Shown here: piece by piece, positions 11,279 through 22,712 of the stretch
Layout of the letters: every line of letters begins with the position of its first letter
Position numbering within the stretch: the stretch's first letter is position 1
Source of the DNA: Lasiosphaeria ovina
Lineage: Eukaryota > Ascomycota > Sordariomycetes > Sordariales > Lasiosphaeriaceae
Direction of reading: 5' to 3'
Length of the DNA stretch: 64,000 nt
Assembly: GCA_033439765.1 (NCBI GenBank)
Contig: JAULSN010000008.1
Span: 434,001-498,000 of the forward strand
The notes under the pieces: generated by a model
What the model saw: only the letters and a program-made list of their open reading frames with translations
Databases searched by the model: none
What the model was told of the DNA's origin: nothing
Program-made: the position numbers and the translations under genes

Positions 11279-12500
11279 GCATTGCGGTACCAAGGAAGAC
11301 GAATATTGCAACGTCCAAGATCTTCTCCCTGAGACTAGATACGTTCAAGCGGCGGATAGGATAACAAGATAAAGATGAGCGCAAAGGTTCGACTTTATCT
11401 CCAGCTAGACTCACCTGTATAGTCTCACCCGGCAAGTTTTTCAGACCAAGCGCCACCTGAGCTGGAGCCGAGCCCGGACCGTCCTACGTTGGTTAGTCGA
11501 AGCGGCCCTCTGAGTGTGCCGCCACTTCTTGCTTCAATGATTGACCCGGATGGTCTCCCTAATAGGGGCCACCCGTTTCGTCATAACTGGGGTCGTTACC
11601 ATCGTCTAACTCCTAATGGACTGAATAAACGTTATATTTTCTCGATCTGGTGTAAATCCGTTCTATGCTGCTAATAAGACCAGTTTTTCAGACCAGCTCT
11701 CATCCTTACTATCTTACTTAACCTCAGTCTATATCTTTATTCAGAGTGCTCGTTTTATATAGACATGCCTACTGAGGAATAAAAAGTAAATGAGGGTAAA
11801 GGAGCGGAAGCCTTAGCGGGGAGACCAACTAAAACAAAAATGGCCAGTGGAGCTTGCTCTACAGATACCACAGCAGAAGGAGAGGATTAAAGGAGGGCAG
11901 GAGGAGAGGAACGGTAGTTATATATCGGCCTATAGTATGCTAAGGAAAGGACTTACTTTCAACCACTACCCCTAATACCGTTCCTTCTTTTTACGTTCCT
12001 TGCTGGACACCCCCCTCCCTCTCCTTCCTTCAGGGTAGTGACTATATTCCGGGCTCCTCGGCTAACGTTGAAGATATTCAACATGGGGAATCCGTGGCGC
12101 AGTACTTTAGGCCACTTAGGTGCTTAACGCCTGTGCAAAGATGTGCCGTAGGTGCTTAGCGCCTGTGTAGCCTGTGCAGGATCACATGTGGTCAGCGCGT
12201 TAGGAGAGATTAGTCAGAAGTACTCGATTCGGGGCAGAACATCAGCATCAGGGCTTACCGCTTACCGGACACAATCCTGCAGGGCATCGCAGCACGGCTT
12301 GAGCATCAAGACGGGGGCGTCCGATAGGCAGCAATCGAGGCGCTTATAAATCAAGCAACACCATCGTTAGATGTCCTTAATCCATATGTTAAGCCTTTTT
12401 ACAAGGCTTCATTACACAAAAGCTTCAAGGAGCATTTGTACTAGTACGCTTCAGATCATGGTTTTATAGGGGTCGGTCTTAGACGTATCTACTTAAATGG
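11279..12500. other. Gene-free, mixed repeat-like stretch
   Basis: No supportable gene. The motif GTTTTTCAGACCA occurs twice (about 11427 and 11673), perhaps transposon debris. A 19-bp near-repeat (TAGGTGCTTAACGCCTGTG and its one-base variant) lies at 12117-12135 and 12149-12167. Confidence 0.4.
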
Positions 12501-12630
12501 CAGCTTATATTGCGGGAAGGAAGCGGTGGTGAAGTTACTGTTAGAAAAGGGCGTCGCTACCGTAACGAAAGATTGAGACTGACGGCCGCCACTATAGCTA
12601 ACTGCTAGGAAGTAGTGTTAGAAACACTGC
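12500..12630 (+). pseudogene. Ankyrin-repeat relic
   Basis: The plus-strand translation reads GKEAVVKLLLEKGVATVTKD, followed by stop-interrupted RPPL and LTAR. This matches the fungal ankyrin consensus block (KEAVVKLLLEKGA.. then D..GRTPL..AA). Five stops fall within about 20 codons, so it is a decayed remnant, probably of an ankyrin-tailed STAND or HET protein. No upstream domain remains recognisable. Confidence 0.5.
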
Positions 12631-12684
12631 ACACTGGAATCTCTGAAATAAAAGGGGGTTGCAACTGCTTTATTGAATTGCTTG

Positions 12685-12855
12685 TTCTCCAGCTAGGGTA
12701 TACCAGTACATGCCCTGGGATGGTACACAATACCCCAGCCCAGAATTTGGGATAGTACATGATATCCCAGCTCGGAGTTTAGGATGGTACATGATATACC
12801 AGCACTGATGGGATGGTATGTAATACCCCAGCCCAAAACTTGGGACAGCACCGAT
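12685..12855. repeat. Imperfect ~32-bp tandem repeat, 4-5 units
   Basis: Units begin with GGGATGGTAC or variants at 12717, 12749, 12781, 12810 and 12842, spaced 32, 32, 29 and 32 bp. Each carries ATACCCCAGC or ATATCCCAGC. The reverse strand gives a repetitive open frame (12670-12867) that is only a consequence of the repeat. Confidence 0.65.
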
Positions 12856-13346
12856 AAGATATTCCACGGTATACTAATATATGATAAAATATCTTAAAAT
12901 ATACCAGTACATGCCCTAAGATATTATTTACCATCGTAAATTCCAAGCCGGGGTGTTATATACCATCACAGGGCACGAACCGGTATATTATAAGCCAAAA
13001 TTCAGGACCGTGGTCCTAGATTTAGGCTGTATACTGCTACCTCTAAGCAGTCTCCAACCACAGTCCTAAATTTAGGTTACCTTTTAGTTTCAGCGTTTTC
13101 AAGCTGTGCGGGGTAACCTCAAGGTGTGTCGTTTAATATCTTATAAATCATTAGCGATTAGGGAATAGAATGCTAAGAAGGTAACTTACTCAAACCAAAG
13201 CTCCATTTACACGTCGTATTTTCCCTTAATAAGGGTGAGACTTATCCACTTTCGTAAATGAAAAAGATGGGAATGGAGACCTAATGGGGGACGTAAACTG
13301 GGTTTTATATAACTTTAGGAAGAAGGGAAGAGGAGCGAAAGGAGCC

Positions 13347-13368
13347 GGGGGGGGGGGGGGGGGGGGGG
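13347..13368 (+). repeat. 22-nt poly-G tract
   Basis: Twenty-two consecutive G residues lie upstream of the secreted-protein gene. Homopolymers of this length are prone to assembly error and could form G-quadruplex structures. Confidence 0.9.
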
Positions 13369-13487
13369 TTCCCAGTTTTGGCCACCTGCGTCCCAAAAAC
13401 TGAGAGCTCGCGAAAAGTTGCCATTTGAACCGCAGATTGCTGCCTACTCGTCTAAACCATATTTGGCAATTTCTCTGATCATTTCCT

Positions 13488-13531
13488 GAGCAGCGCCTGA
13501 GCAACGCCTGAGTAGCGCCTGAGCAAGGTGG
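13488..13531 (+). repeat. 11-bp tandem repeat, about 4 units
   Basis: GAGCAGCGCCT and variants repeat in tandem directly upstream of the Ser/Pro-rich coding region. Confidence 0.7.
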
Positions 13532-13590
13532 TACAGGGTGGTGCGGGTGACTGGGGCTGGTGAGGGCAACTTTAGGGTAAAACAACAGCA

Positions 13591-14649
13591 TATGTCTCTG
13601 TCCCGAGCAACTCGGCACCTGTCTCCAGCTCAGCGCCAGTCTCCAGCTCGGCACCTGTCTCCAGCTTGGCGCCTGTCCCCAGCTCATCCGTCGAGGCGTC
13701 AACCACGACCGAGGCCCCCAGCTCTTCTGCGCCGAGCAGCTCATCCGTCCCCTCGACGACCTCCACGACGCCAACCACCCCCGCAGGTCCCCCTCTGACG
13801 ACCATCACCAGCTGCCCCCCCGGGCCGACACTGGCCGGGCCGGCGCAATGCTACCAAGACATCCTCCCCTCGAGCTGCCAGAATCTCAGCAGCCTGCCCG
13901 CCAACTTCAACTCGCGCCTCATGTCGTCGTCTCTGCGCCAATGCTCAGCGGCCCTGACCGCGTACGGCAACGCGCCCAACCCCACGGCCAACGCATGCTT
14001 CCCGACCTCGACGGCAGCCACCCCCCTGAACTTGGACGTGGCCACGTCGACCCTCAACAGCCTGTACTCGTGCCTGCAGACGGCCAACGTGCTGTGCACC
14101 TTCAACGCCGACTGCCAGACAAGCACGTACACAGTCGGACAGGTGCCTTCGCCAACGCCCAGCATCGGCGTCGACGTGCTGTACGACGGCGGCTTCGAGT
14201 CGGGCACGTACGGCAACTGGTCTGTCCCACAAAGCCCCAACGTGCCGACGGAGCTGTCGACGCAGCGCCCGCACACCGGCAGCTGGGGCTACCACGTCAA
14301 GTACGCCAACATCAACGGCGGCACCACCGTGCTCAGCCGCGTCATCCTCGGCATCGAGCCCGGCCGCCAGTACACGCTCAGCGCCTGGCTGCTGCACGAC
14401 AACACGGCCGCCGCCACGAACTTCTACCTCTACGCCTACCCCGGCGCCTACATGACGCCCGCTAGCGAGGCCAGCCTGCAGTCGCTGCCCGCCAACACGT
14501 GGGTCCGCCGCACCATCACCTTCACGCCCGCGTCGTCGTGGCTGCAGCTACAGCTGTCGGGCGGCGGGCAGGTCAGCGGCGTCACGGGCAGCGCAGGCGG
14601 CGTGGATAATATCTGGGTCGACGACATCACGCTGACGCGGCTGAACTGA
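13591..14649 (+). CDS. Secreted carbohydrate-binding-like protein, 5' end missing
   Basis: The frame opens after a stop at 13573. It begins with a degenerate repeat of about 9 residues (SAPVSSSAP..) that runs into a Ser/Thr/Pro-rich linker likely to be O-glycosylated. Next comes a Cys-containing module (CPPGPTLAGPAQCYQDILPSSC.. up to CTFNADC). The C-terminal part, about 150 residues from VLYDGGFESGTYGNW to DNIWVDDITLTRL, resembles CBM4/9-type galactose-binding beta-sandwich domains of fungal secreted proteins. No ATG with a signal peptide is visible in frame, so exon 1 is upstream or was lost; the stretch before it is repeats and a poly-G tract. Codon use is strongly GC-rich. The domain call comes from pattern, not search. 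Confidence 0.65.
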   Translation, partial: YVSVPSNSAPVSSSAPVSSSAPVSSLAPVPSSSVEASTTTEAPSSSAPSSSSVPSTTSTTPTTPAGPPLTTITSCPPGPTLAGPAQCYQDILPSSCQNLSSLPANFNSRLMSSSLRQCSAALTAYGNAPNPTANACFPTSTAATPLNLDVATSTLNSLYSCLQTANVLCTFNADCQTSTYTVGQVPSPTPSIGVDVLYDGGFESGTYGNWSVPQSPNVPTELSTQRPHTGSWGYHVKYANINGGTTVLSRVILGIEPGRQYTLSAWLLHDNTAAATNFYLYAYPGAYMTPASEASLQSLPANTWVRRTITFTPASSWLQLQLSGGGQVSGVTGSAGGVDNIWVDDITLTRLN

Positions 14650-14953
14650 GCCTGCTCGTTTGCTGGGTATGCTCTGTACATGATCATAAATCATTATCAC
14701 GACCTTGCGTAGTGTTATATAACTATAATTTCGTTCGCAACTGGGCAGGGAGGTAGGGAATTTTCCGGGTAGGTCAATATTTAATCAACCTTCAAAATGG
14801 CATTCCCCCGACTTGGTAACTGGGTACCTAGGTAGCCCGCAGGAGCACGGAACTCCTCCACTGCAGCATTTGAACAGACGATGTACCTGTACCAAAAAGA
14901 AGAAAACAGAAAATCAAATCGAGCCGTGCGCATGACCCCTGAACTCCTCATAA

Positions 14954-15740
14954 TTACTCGGCAACAGTAATAGCCGCCTTGTAGGGTACTACCATGCCGC
15001 TGGCCCTGTCCGCGAAGGAAAACCACAGGGGCTGTGGTGGAAATTTCCCGGCGCTGTTGGGGGCGGCAAGATTGGCCGTGAATTTCCGCCGGTTGGCCTC
15101 GTCGTTCACCATGTGGCAGAGGACAACGAGATCCCGAAGACAGGTTTGTGGTTATGATTAGCGGCCGGTTCTTTTCACTCATTTCCATTCATGTTTTTTT
15201 ATCATGTCTTTAGCACAACAAACAGGTAGGAGACAACCACGGCACTGAGTGAGGTGTGCGACTCACGAGGGAATCCGGCGTGGGCTGCTTGACGTTGCGA
15301 TCCTCAAACGACCAGTGGTTGCAATCGAATTGCAGCTGTGGCGCGATGTCAGCCTAGCACAAGACGGCAAAAGAAGAGCAAAAAGGGGGTAAACATGGCC
15401 AGGCCCAACTCACAGTAAACTCGAGCTGGAACTCCGCCTTGCACTTGACCGTCTGCTGATCGCCATCGCAGCTGAGCAGTGCCCCGCTCGACGCGCCCAG
15501 CGGCCCTTTACTCGTGATGGCCTTGTCGAGCCGGTCGAGACCATTGCCCGTCCAAAAGCTATCAACACTGTTCGCCATGCCACTGGCACTAATAGCCACG
15601 TTTCCGCGCACCCAGCTAACCAGAAAATCCCTGCCCTTGTCGTCGGCCTTGGTCGCCACGAGGAGCTGGCTGAGCGCGGCGGCGTCATGGCGTGGTTTTT
15701 GAAGAATTCGCGGCTCTCGAGGTTGTTGTCGACGACCAAC
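14954..15740 (-). pseudogene. Unknown gene in at least three coding blocks, apparently frameshifted
   Basis: Reading right to left, block 1 (to 15414) reads VVDNNLESREFFKNHA, then shifts frame near 15685 to DAAALSQLLVATKADDKGRDF.. through CKAEFQLEFT. A good intron (15413-15354, GTGAGT..GCTAG) leads to block 2 (15353-15267, ADIAPQLQFDCNHWSFEDRNV..). Block 3, ending with TAA at 14954-14956, reads LRDLVVLCHMVNDEANRRKF..PLWFSFADRASGMVVPYKAAITVAE. No standard acceptor places block 3 in frame after the GTGAGT donor at 15266. No start codon was found upstream of 15740. I do not recognise the family. The frameshift and the irregular junction suggest a decaying gene. Confidence 0.45.
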
Positions 15741-16514
15741 TTAAGTACTTAGAGAATGTGAACCATGACCAAAACGCTAAGAGCGCGTGTGTGTCTGCCA
15801 CGACCACAATGTGATAATTGATACATTGGATACCCTAGTCTCAGCCGCCGACTTTGACCGCATGCTTGGCACTTCAATGGTGTTTTGTCTTATCAGTTCC
15901 TGCATTAGCAATGAGGCGCCAACACCATAGTCGCCGTGCTGTCAGTTGAGTGGCGGTGTTCTGGACACGACCCGGGCGGTTTAGCCACTATTACTCATGC
16001 ATTGCCATCACGTTTTCAACCCATTTGCGCGCGTGCACTTAGCTCGTTTGGACTTGGCCCGCTCCTTTGAGTGCACTGTAGTGCGCTGCAGCTCATCTCA
16101 GCTCGGCCGATTCGCCTGCCCTAACTTCTTTCTGATTTCCGCGGGCCTCGATGCCAAATATTGTCAATGACCCTCCTCGGTGTGACCCCGACTGAGCTTG
16201 TTACAACTCCACGGGCCATCGTCCTCGCCGCCTCTCTGGGCTAATGGCGTCTAGAGCGGTCTAGAATAGACGATGAACAAGAAGCCAAGTGCCAAGACGT
16301 TCATTATCGATCAGCTCGGCCAAACCGCCTGGGACTATCTCGTCTCGGACCATCACCTGCATCCGATTCGGTTTAAAGGCGGTAAATTACAGAACCAAGT
16401 GAATGAGTGCTGAGCCAGAGGACGTCAACACGAAATACACCTAATTACTCTCTGATGATCCTATTTCTTTCAGTACAGCTGCCGTCCCATCTAGTTATAT
16501 AATACAAGACCATC
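15741..16514. other. Intergenic, nothing recognised
   Basis: No coding potential or repeat stands out. It would hold the 5' end of the unknown gene to the left and the 3' end of the HET-CUE gene to the right. Confidence 0.5.
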
Positions 16515-19500
16515 TCAGTCTATCAGGCTGAGCAAATCCACATGATACGACACGGGCTTGGCCGGGGAGACGGGTTCCGCCGGCGATAGCGGCTCGCTCC
16601 CCGGGACAGGATGGGAAGTAGCGTCCGAAAGGTCGATCAGGTCCATTAGCAGGTCCACCTGGGCCGGCTTTTCTGTCTTGGCTGGCTCTTCTGGTTTTGT
16701 TGGTTCCAATGGGCTTGCCAAGGGCGCTGGCACTTCGCGCGGCGCGTCGTACAGCGTGTCGTAAGATTCCTTCTTCTGTAGTTCTGGTGAAGGTGAAAGT
16801 GAAGACGGATTTTCTGTTTCCGTGTTTGTTTCTTGCCCCTTCGCTTTTGCAGCCAATTTCGACTGAACCGCCGCTCTGGCAGCTTTTGACCGTTCGGTTA
16901 CCGGCTTTTGTTGAGAGGGCAGAGGGCTTTCTCTAGCAACAGGCGACGGTGCGATAATGTCAGGCGTTAGCGGCGGCGGGAATGCGGACAGGGTCAGCTT
17001 CGGCAAAGCGGCTGTCCTGTCGACAGCCTTGCCCTTTGAGGTATCGCTCTCGGCGGACGTGGTCGGCTGCGGGAGAGCGGCTGGCCTGCCGATATCTTTG
17101 CCCTTTGCGGCGTCGCCATCGCCAGGAGACGAGGCGGACGGCTTCGACTTTGCCGCCATCATGTACATCTGCGTCTCAACCTCGCGGAATACTTGGTCCC
17201 ATTGGGCTGGGTTGAGACTGCAATCTCAGTTAGTAATTACTAGCGGTCGGGTGAGTGGAATGGTAGGACTCACTCGGACTGGGCACCGTGGGCCTGGGAG
17301 CCGCTCGGTCCGGGGCTCTCTGCCACCTTCTTGAAGCAATCGTCGAGTACGGCTTCGAGGCTGTTGCGTTCTTGTTAGAAACTATATCTTGCTTACAAGA
17401 GTGCAGTACCTACTTCGGCCCGTGCTTCCCGATAATGCCCAGCAGAATCTCCGGACTCAGGCTGGGAAACATCTCGCGCAGCTCTGCCATCTTGGGCATG
17501 TCTTGAACGAAATCAACCTTGCGAGGCGGCGTGTACGGCGGCGACTTTGGGGGCGGGGGGCCCGTGGGTGTGGCATCAAGCTCGGCAAGAAAATGATGGG
17601 TTGACGGACCTGCGATTGTCGGAGGTGGTGGTGAAGGAGTTATCGCCTGGTAAGAAAACGGTGTGGGGTATCTCTCGTACTGCGGTGCGTCGCCATAGGG
17701 AAAAGGGGGCGCTTGGGGCCGCAGTTCCCCCAGCGGCTGGTAGTTGGCCCCGGACATGATGTTATAGGGGGCTGGGAGGTAGTTGGGCGCGTTGGGATAA
17801 GTGGTGGGATAAGTGGGTGCGTTTGGGTAAGTAAACGACTGTGGCGTCCCCGGCCCGTATTGGGGGTAGAGTAGGGGCGGGCTCGTGGTCCGGAGCGCAG
17901 GGAGCCCGAGGCCGTAGGGGTCGCCAGGAAAAGGCGACAGAGCCCGTGGCGGCCCCATTCTGTCTCTCCGCTGAAAGGTTAGAAACCTCGACCTCTTGGC
18001 CTGGCTCGAAGACAGCCGGCTGCCGCTCGATGTGCCCTTGAGTCGCGACATGGATTTCATCCCGAGCTTAAGCCTGTCGTAAAGATCATCCGAAGTGTCG
18101 CGTTCGTCGACGCTGTCGTGGAAGGCGGACTTGTAAGTCTCTAGCGAGTAGGGGGCTCTCCCGATCTGATACGTGAGCCCATAAAAGCACAACGACGTGT
18201 CCGAGAACTCGGATCTCAGGAGCGACGCATTCGAGCTCAAGCTGGCTATCCCTATAGGCTTGAATTCTGTTTTGGAGTCGATTGACATCATGGAAGCCAT
18301 GGGACTTATTGGGCTGTTGGGGTTGTTGAAGTTGTCCGGGACAAGTGGCTGAAGCTCCCCAGCAATGAACGTCAGCGAAGCGGTCGACTGCTTCGTCTGT
18401 ACCGACCAAACGGACTTGCCAAAGGTGGGGAGGGTTCCGTTAAAGGCTGCGAGCCGCGGCTCTGAGTTGACAGGGATTGGCTTTGTGGGATCGTGCGCCC
18501 TTTGCCACTGCAGTATCTTCCAGGTCTGGGAGCAGAGCTTGTGGCAGAGGGCCTGCAGGTGCTGCGCAGAAATCCAAACGACCTGGCGTGCCTCTGGATC
18601 GCCGATGTGCTCCATCTCGGCCGATGAGATGAAGCATAGCCGGATGACGACGAACCACAGGCAGCAGTCGAGATTTTTCTCAAAGAGGCCGGCATTCAAT
18701 CCAGACCTGTCGAGCGTGCGGAAAAGCACTCGTAGCAGATTGGCCTCGCAGAGGGGACCGACGATGTCGTAGCCGAGCCTGAACAATATGCCGGGGAATT
18801 GGCGCTGTATAGAGCTTGCCGTGGTGTAACACTCTTTCAGAAAGTTCTGTCGCCGGTTAGGACTCCGCGCGAACTGCGACATGGAATCTTCCAGGCTGTG
18901 AACCTGCCGGAGGAGCTGGTCGAAGTTGGTTTCGCCGTTGACCGAGCCGAGCTCCACGGCAAGCACTCCCAGCAGCTGGTTGGAGAAGAAAGGTTCGCGG
19001 ACATCGGCCGATTTTTGCCGCTTCTTCCTTGTCAAGACGAAAGGGGCCATGCTCTGCGGAGAAAACAAGACGCCCTCGTTGATGCTCGGAGGGATGGCGT
19101 ACATCCAGCCCATGCGGCCCTGCCTCGTCAGCGCAGACACGATGTTGTCCAGCGCCTGGCTCTCGGTGTGCACCGGGTCGTATGAAATTCCATCGAGTCC
19201 CAGCACGCCGCACAGGGCGTAGTACTTGTCGCAGGGCAGCGTGGCCTCCAGGTTCTCGGCCAGTTGAAAAATGGTGGCCTCCATGTCGCAGTTCTCAGCG
19301 TAGAACTGGCGGATGTAGGCGCACTGTTTGCACCACGTCCAGAACTCGTGGAGCCACCGGGCCTCGGGGTGGCGGGACTGGAGGAACGCGGCAATGTACC
19401 CAATGGTCTCGAGGTCGATGTAGGCGATCATGGCCGCGTCTCCCCACGACAGTATGTATCGCTCCGACAGGAGTATTTCCTGGAAAATCCAAGCCCGCTT

Positions 19501-20182
19501 CCTCCACGCCCCATTCCAAAGCGCCGCCAGTGTTTCCAGGCAGAGGGCCTCGAGTATCTCGGGAATGGGGGCAACGAGGGATATGCAGCTCGGATCGAAG
19601 AGACATCGATGCTGGGGGGTGCCATCTCCCGTGCTCGTCCCGTTGGCCCCGCCGCTCTCGGAGAAGCGGCATTTTGTGATTCGATGCAGCTCGAAGATGC
19701 CCGTGAGGTCAAAGTGTCGGAGGAGGAGGATGGTACACCGGGAATTAAAGAAGACTTGGTTCATACGGGGAACCCTTGTGTTGTTGAGTCAATCTCATTA
19801 ACCTCAGATCATGATGCATAGGTATGGCTTACCAGTATGCCTTGTCAGTGGCCGATGCCTGGTCGATGCATTTGCAGTCGATCCAGCACCGGAAGGCGTC
19901 GGGCTGGCTCGAGGCGGCGGCTGCGGAATCGCTGAAGACGTTTGTTGTTGACAGATAAAGGAGGCGGTTGCGGATCAAGTCCCAACTCGGGAGGGGCGCG
20001 TTCACGTCCTCTTTCCAATCGCTCCAGACGTACGAAATGGCGAAGAAGCTGGAGGGTCGTTTGGCCTGGCTGCGCTTGGAGGCACTGGTGCTGCTCAGGT
20101 CGGGGCCGCGGTGGTACTCTTCGGTGACGGGGTCGATCACCCTGAACGGGGACCGTGTTGACGCAAACAGCGGGCCGCTCAT
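16515..20182 (-). CDS. HET-domain protein with C-terminal CUE domain
   Basis: Four exons: 20182-19833, 19774-17414, 17360-17274 and 17217-16515, all with GT-AG introns. They join to 3501 nt in frame, 1166 residues. The N-terminal HET (heterokaryon incompatibility) domain shows FFAISYVWSDW near residue 50, CWIDCKCIDQ near 100, YWVPRMNQVF across intron 1, and RAWIFQEILLSERYILSWGD in exon 2. The middle part has LPCDKYYALCGVLGL, typical of HET proteins, then a long disordered Pro/Tyr-rich stretch. The segment across intron 2, MAELREMFPSLSPEILLGII to LEAVLDDCFKKVAE, fits a CUE ubiquitin-binding helix bundle (MFP motif, Leu-Leu near its end). The tail is charged and Pro-rich, with two similar acidic leucine motifs (DLLMDLIDLSD, DLLSLID at the very end). 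HET proteins mediate nonself recognition and cell death; a CUE tail suggests a link to ubiquitin. The start is the first ATG before the HET domain. Confidence 0.85.
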
Positions 20183-22712
20183 GGCCGGCAAAGTTGTGGC
20201 CTTTCAGATCCTGACTGCCGAGCTGGTCAAGCCAGCCAAGCCGGCGATGTCGAGATGAGGGGTTGCGCGTTCTCCTGTTGGCCCCCTGGTCTTTGGCGGC
20301 TTGGCTCGCCGCTCTAATCCCGAGCTGAAAGTCAGGACTAACCCGATTGAGTCACTACATACGTTGTGCGGGCGGATTCCAGAGCCTCGTTTCTTTCTGA
20401 TTCTCATTCAATTCTCGGTACATTTCCGTGTTTGTTCGTTAGACCGGACGAGTTCGATCATTGTTCGCTGCCTTAATTAACATGTTCTACGGAGGTAAGC
20501 TAGCGGTCTCTAATTATTGAACGTCCACAGCGGCACCTCTTTCTCCAACCCAAATTTACAAACTTCCCGTTAATATAATCATGCCGCTCATCATGGATCG
20601 TTAATTGATGAATCTAATCTTGTTGATTGATTACGTACACTTTAGACATATCAGGGTGGTTAACTATTGTGTTTGCTGACTCCGTCAGATTCCTGGTGAG
20701 GAACAAATGAGCTTTCAAATGGTACTTTTGCATCGGCAAAACGAAAGCCAACTCGGCCAAGACCCTTCAGGCAACCCTCGCCTTCCTTCCATATCTGGTC
20801 TGTCGACGCGTTAAGATGGCTGACCCGCGGCCAAAAGAGGAAGTGCGACCGGAAGACGGCGATACAAGCGGGCACTGACTATGAGGCCTGCCTACGGCAC
20901 GATTGGACCGCTGAGGTTAGTTAGGTTGTTTAGTATGTGATTAGAAGTCTGAATCCACTGTAGGAATTGAGTGCGAATAACCTCAACTACCGCCGGCGGT
21001 GCACCGTGGAGCACATCACGGTTAGCTGTCAACAAAGGGATGTGGCCTTTTGTAACTCTGATGAGTGCTGGTACTGTACAAGCGGCACACCTAGTTTTGA
21101 CACGGAATAAAGCCTTTTTACGTATCTTGACCCCTCCTCTATTTACAGGCAATTGTTCCCTGGCACCCACGGGTATTAGGGTGGTGCAGACGTCAGGAAT
21201 TCCGTGGCGTGCCGAGTGTCGAGTCGTGATAGGCGGGCGATGATACCCGATCTGCGGGTTTGGGCTAGGTCGGAGGAAAGGGCACCCTGGACGTCGGAGG
21301 GGAACCTAGTTAAAATGGGAACCACCTGGGTGTCCACGAGCTTGGACGGATAATTGGCGCTGGGCTTACTTAGGTCACTCAAGGTCACTTAAGCCGTCTA
21401 TGGGGCCAGCGAACCTCCGAGGCGACACTGAGACACTCGTCCGTGGCCTCGAACACCTCGGCCCGTGCTACTGTAGGCCGGCTCGCTCATCGCATCATTT
21501 TGTTCTACGCCTCTGGTTGGCACGTTATATCCGCGGCGTTTAGATGACTATCCCTTTTGGGACTCCCTTACTCGGGGTACGTTATGTTGTGTACCCGAAT
21601 TGGCAAAAAGGGGGGGAATAATGGCTCTAAAAGCAAGCAGCCGTTGCATAGCTGCAGCTTTTGGAAAGAAGCAGGCACCAAAGTATCTAGGTACTCGTCA
21701 AGGCCACAAAAACGTCCTGGCCAAGGGGTAAAACCCCTTGTTGGCGCAAAAAGAACCGTTACATAGGCAGGTAATTCGCAAAGGACTTGGTTCGTAGCCT
21801 ACTACCAAATTAACTAGGAGGTTGAAGTGCTTAATCATTTTGCAGTTCGATTGAACCAACCGAACCGGCGGTTTGCACCATACATAACCCTAAGCCAGAT
21901 TAGTAACCCTTAAAAAAGATTTGCGAATTGGTGGCATTTTTTGCGGTTCAATTGACCTGATGAAGGGGCTTGCCTGTGTCTGCAGTCAGGTGGTTTTGTA
22001 ACCCTGCGAGCAATCCAGGCAATTCGGGCCCAATTTCAGGGTTGTGATCCGTATCGTTGTCTCCCGTCCGGAAAGACCGGGGACCTCCCAGCCTGGATGC
22101 AAAAGTCGGCCACTCCAGAGGCATTCCGATCTGACTGGCCTGCCCGAGACTCCGGTCTTTTCTGCCATGCGGGATGGCTGACCACTGCACGAAAAAGAAA
22201 GCATAACGTTACGGCTGTTTTACACCTGCGCCCGGCCCCAGAAACGAGTCACCCCTGCCTGACCTATCAGATTCACTGTCGAAAGGGGCGGCCCCATCTC
22301 ATTGGAGCGGGGCACGTGCGGGGCTCCTAGGTTGTGGACCGTTCCCATTTCGTTGGGCACCCACACGTCGTATGCAGATTGACTGACGTCGACCTATCGA
22401 TTCTTAGCCCAATCGATTCTCGGCCACGATATGCCAGCGTTGCGCCGTGGGGTCGAGAACTTGAACATCTAGATCCCCAATATAAATTAAAACCGCTTTA
22501 TTCTCTCCAGCAGATATCCAAAGACATTCAGCAATGCAACCTTTTGTTCCATTTCTTCGGCAGTCTGAAACTTTTCCTACACGTTTTTTCGAGGCGCACA
22601 GCTGCAACGGATCCCGACTTGCCGTCATACTCTTGCCAGCTAATGCCAACTGCCAATCGCATTCGCCCTCATCTGTATTACCTTATCATGGATGGTATGG
22701 ATCTACCCCGTC
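20183..22712. other. 2.5-kb gene-poor region
   Basis: No supportable gene. A minus-strand open frame at 20892-21170 (..LIRVTKGHIPLLTANRDVLHGAPP..) has protein-like composition but no recognised family. A short perfect hairpin, CAAGGGGT-AAA-ACCCCTTG, lies at about 21723-21741. A 17-bp match to the MULE terminal repeat lies near 21878-21894. Confidence 0.4.

Noticed and set aside
12685..12855. CRISPR-like spaced repeat
   Set aside because: Units are contiguous and degenerate with no unique spacers, and the genome is fungal.
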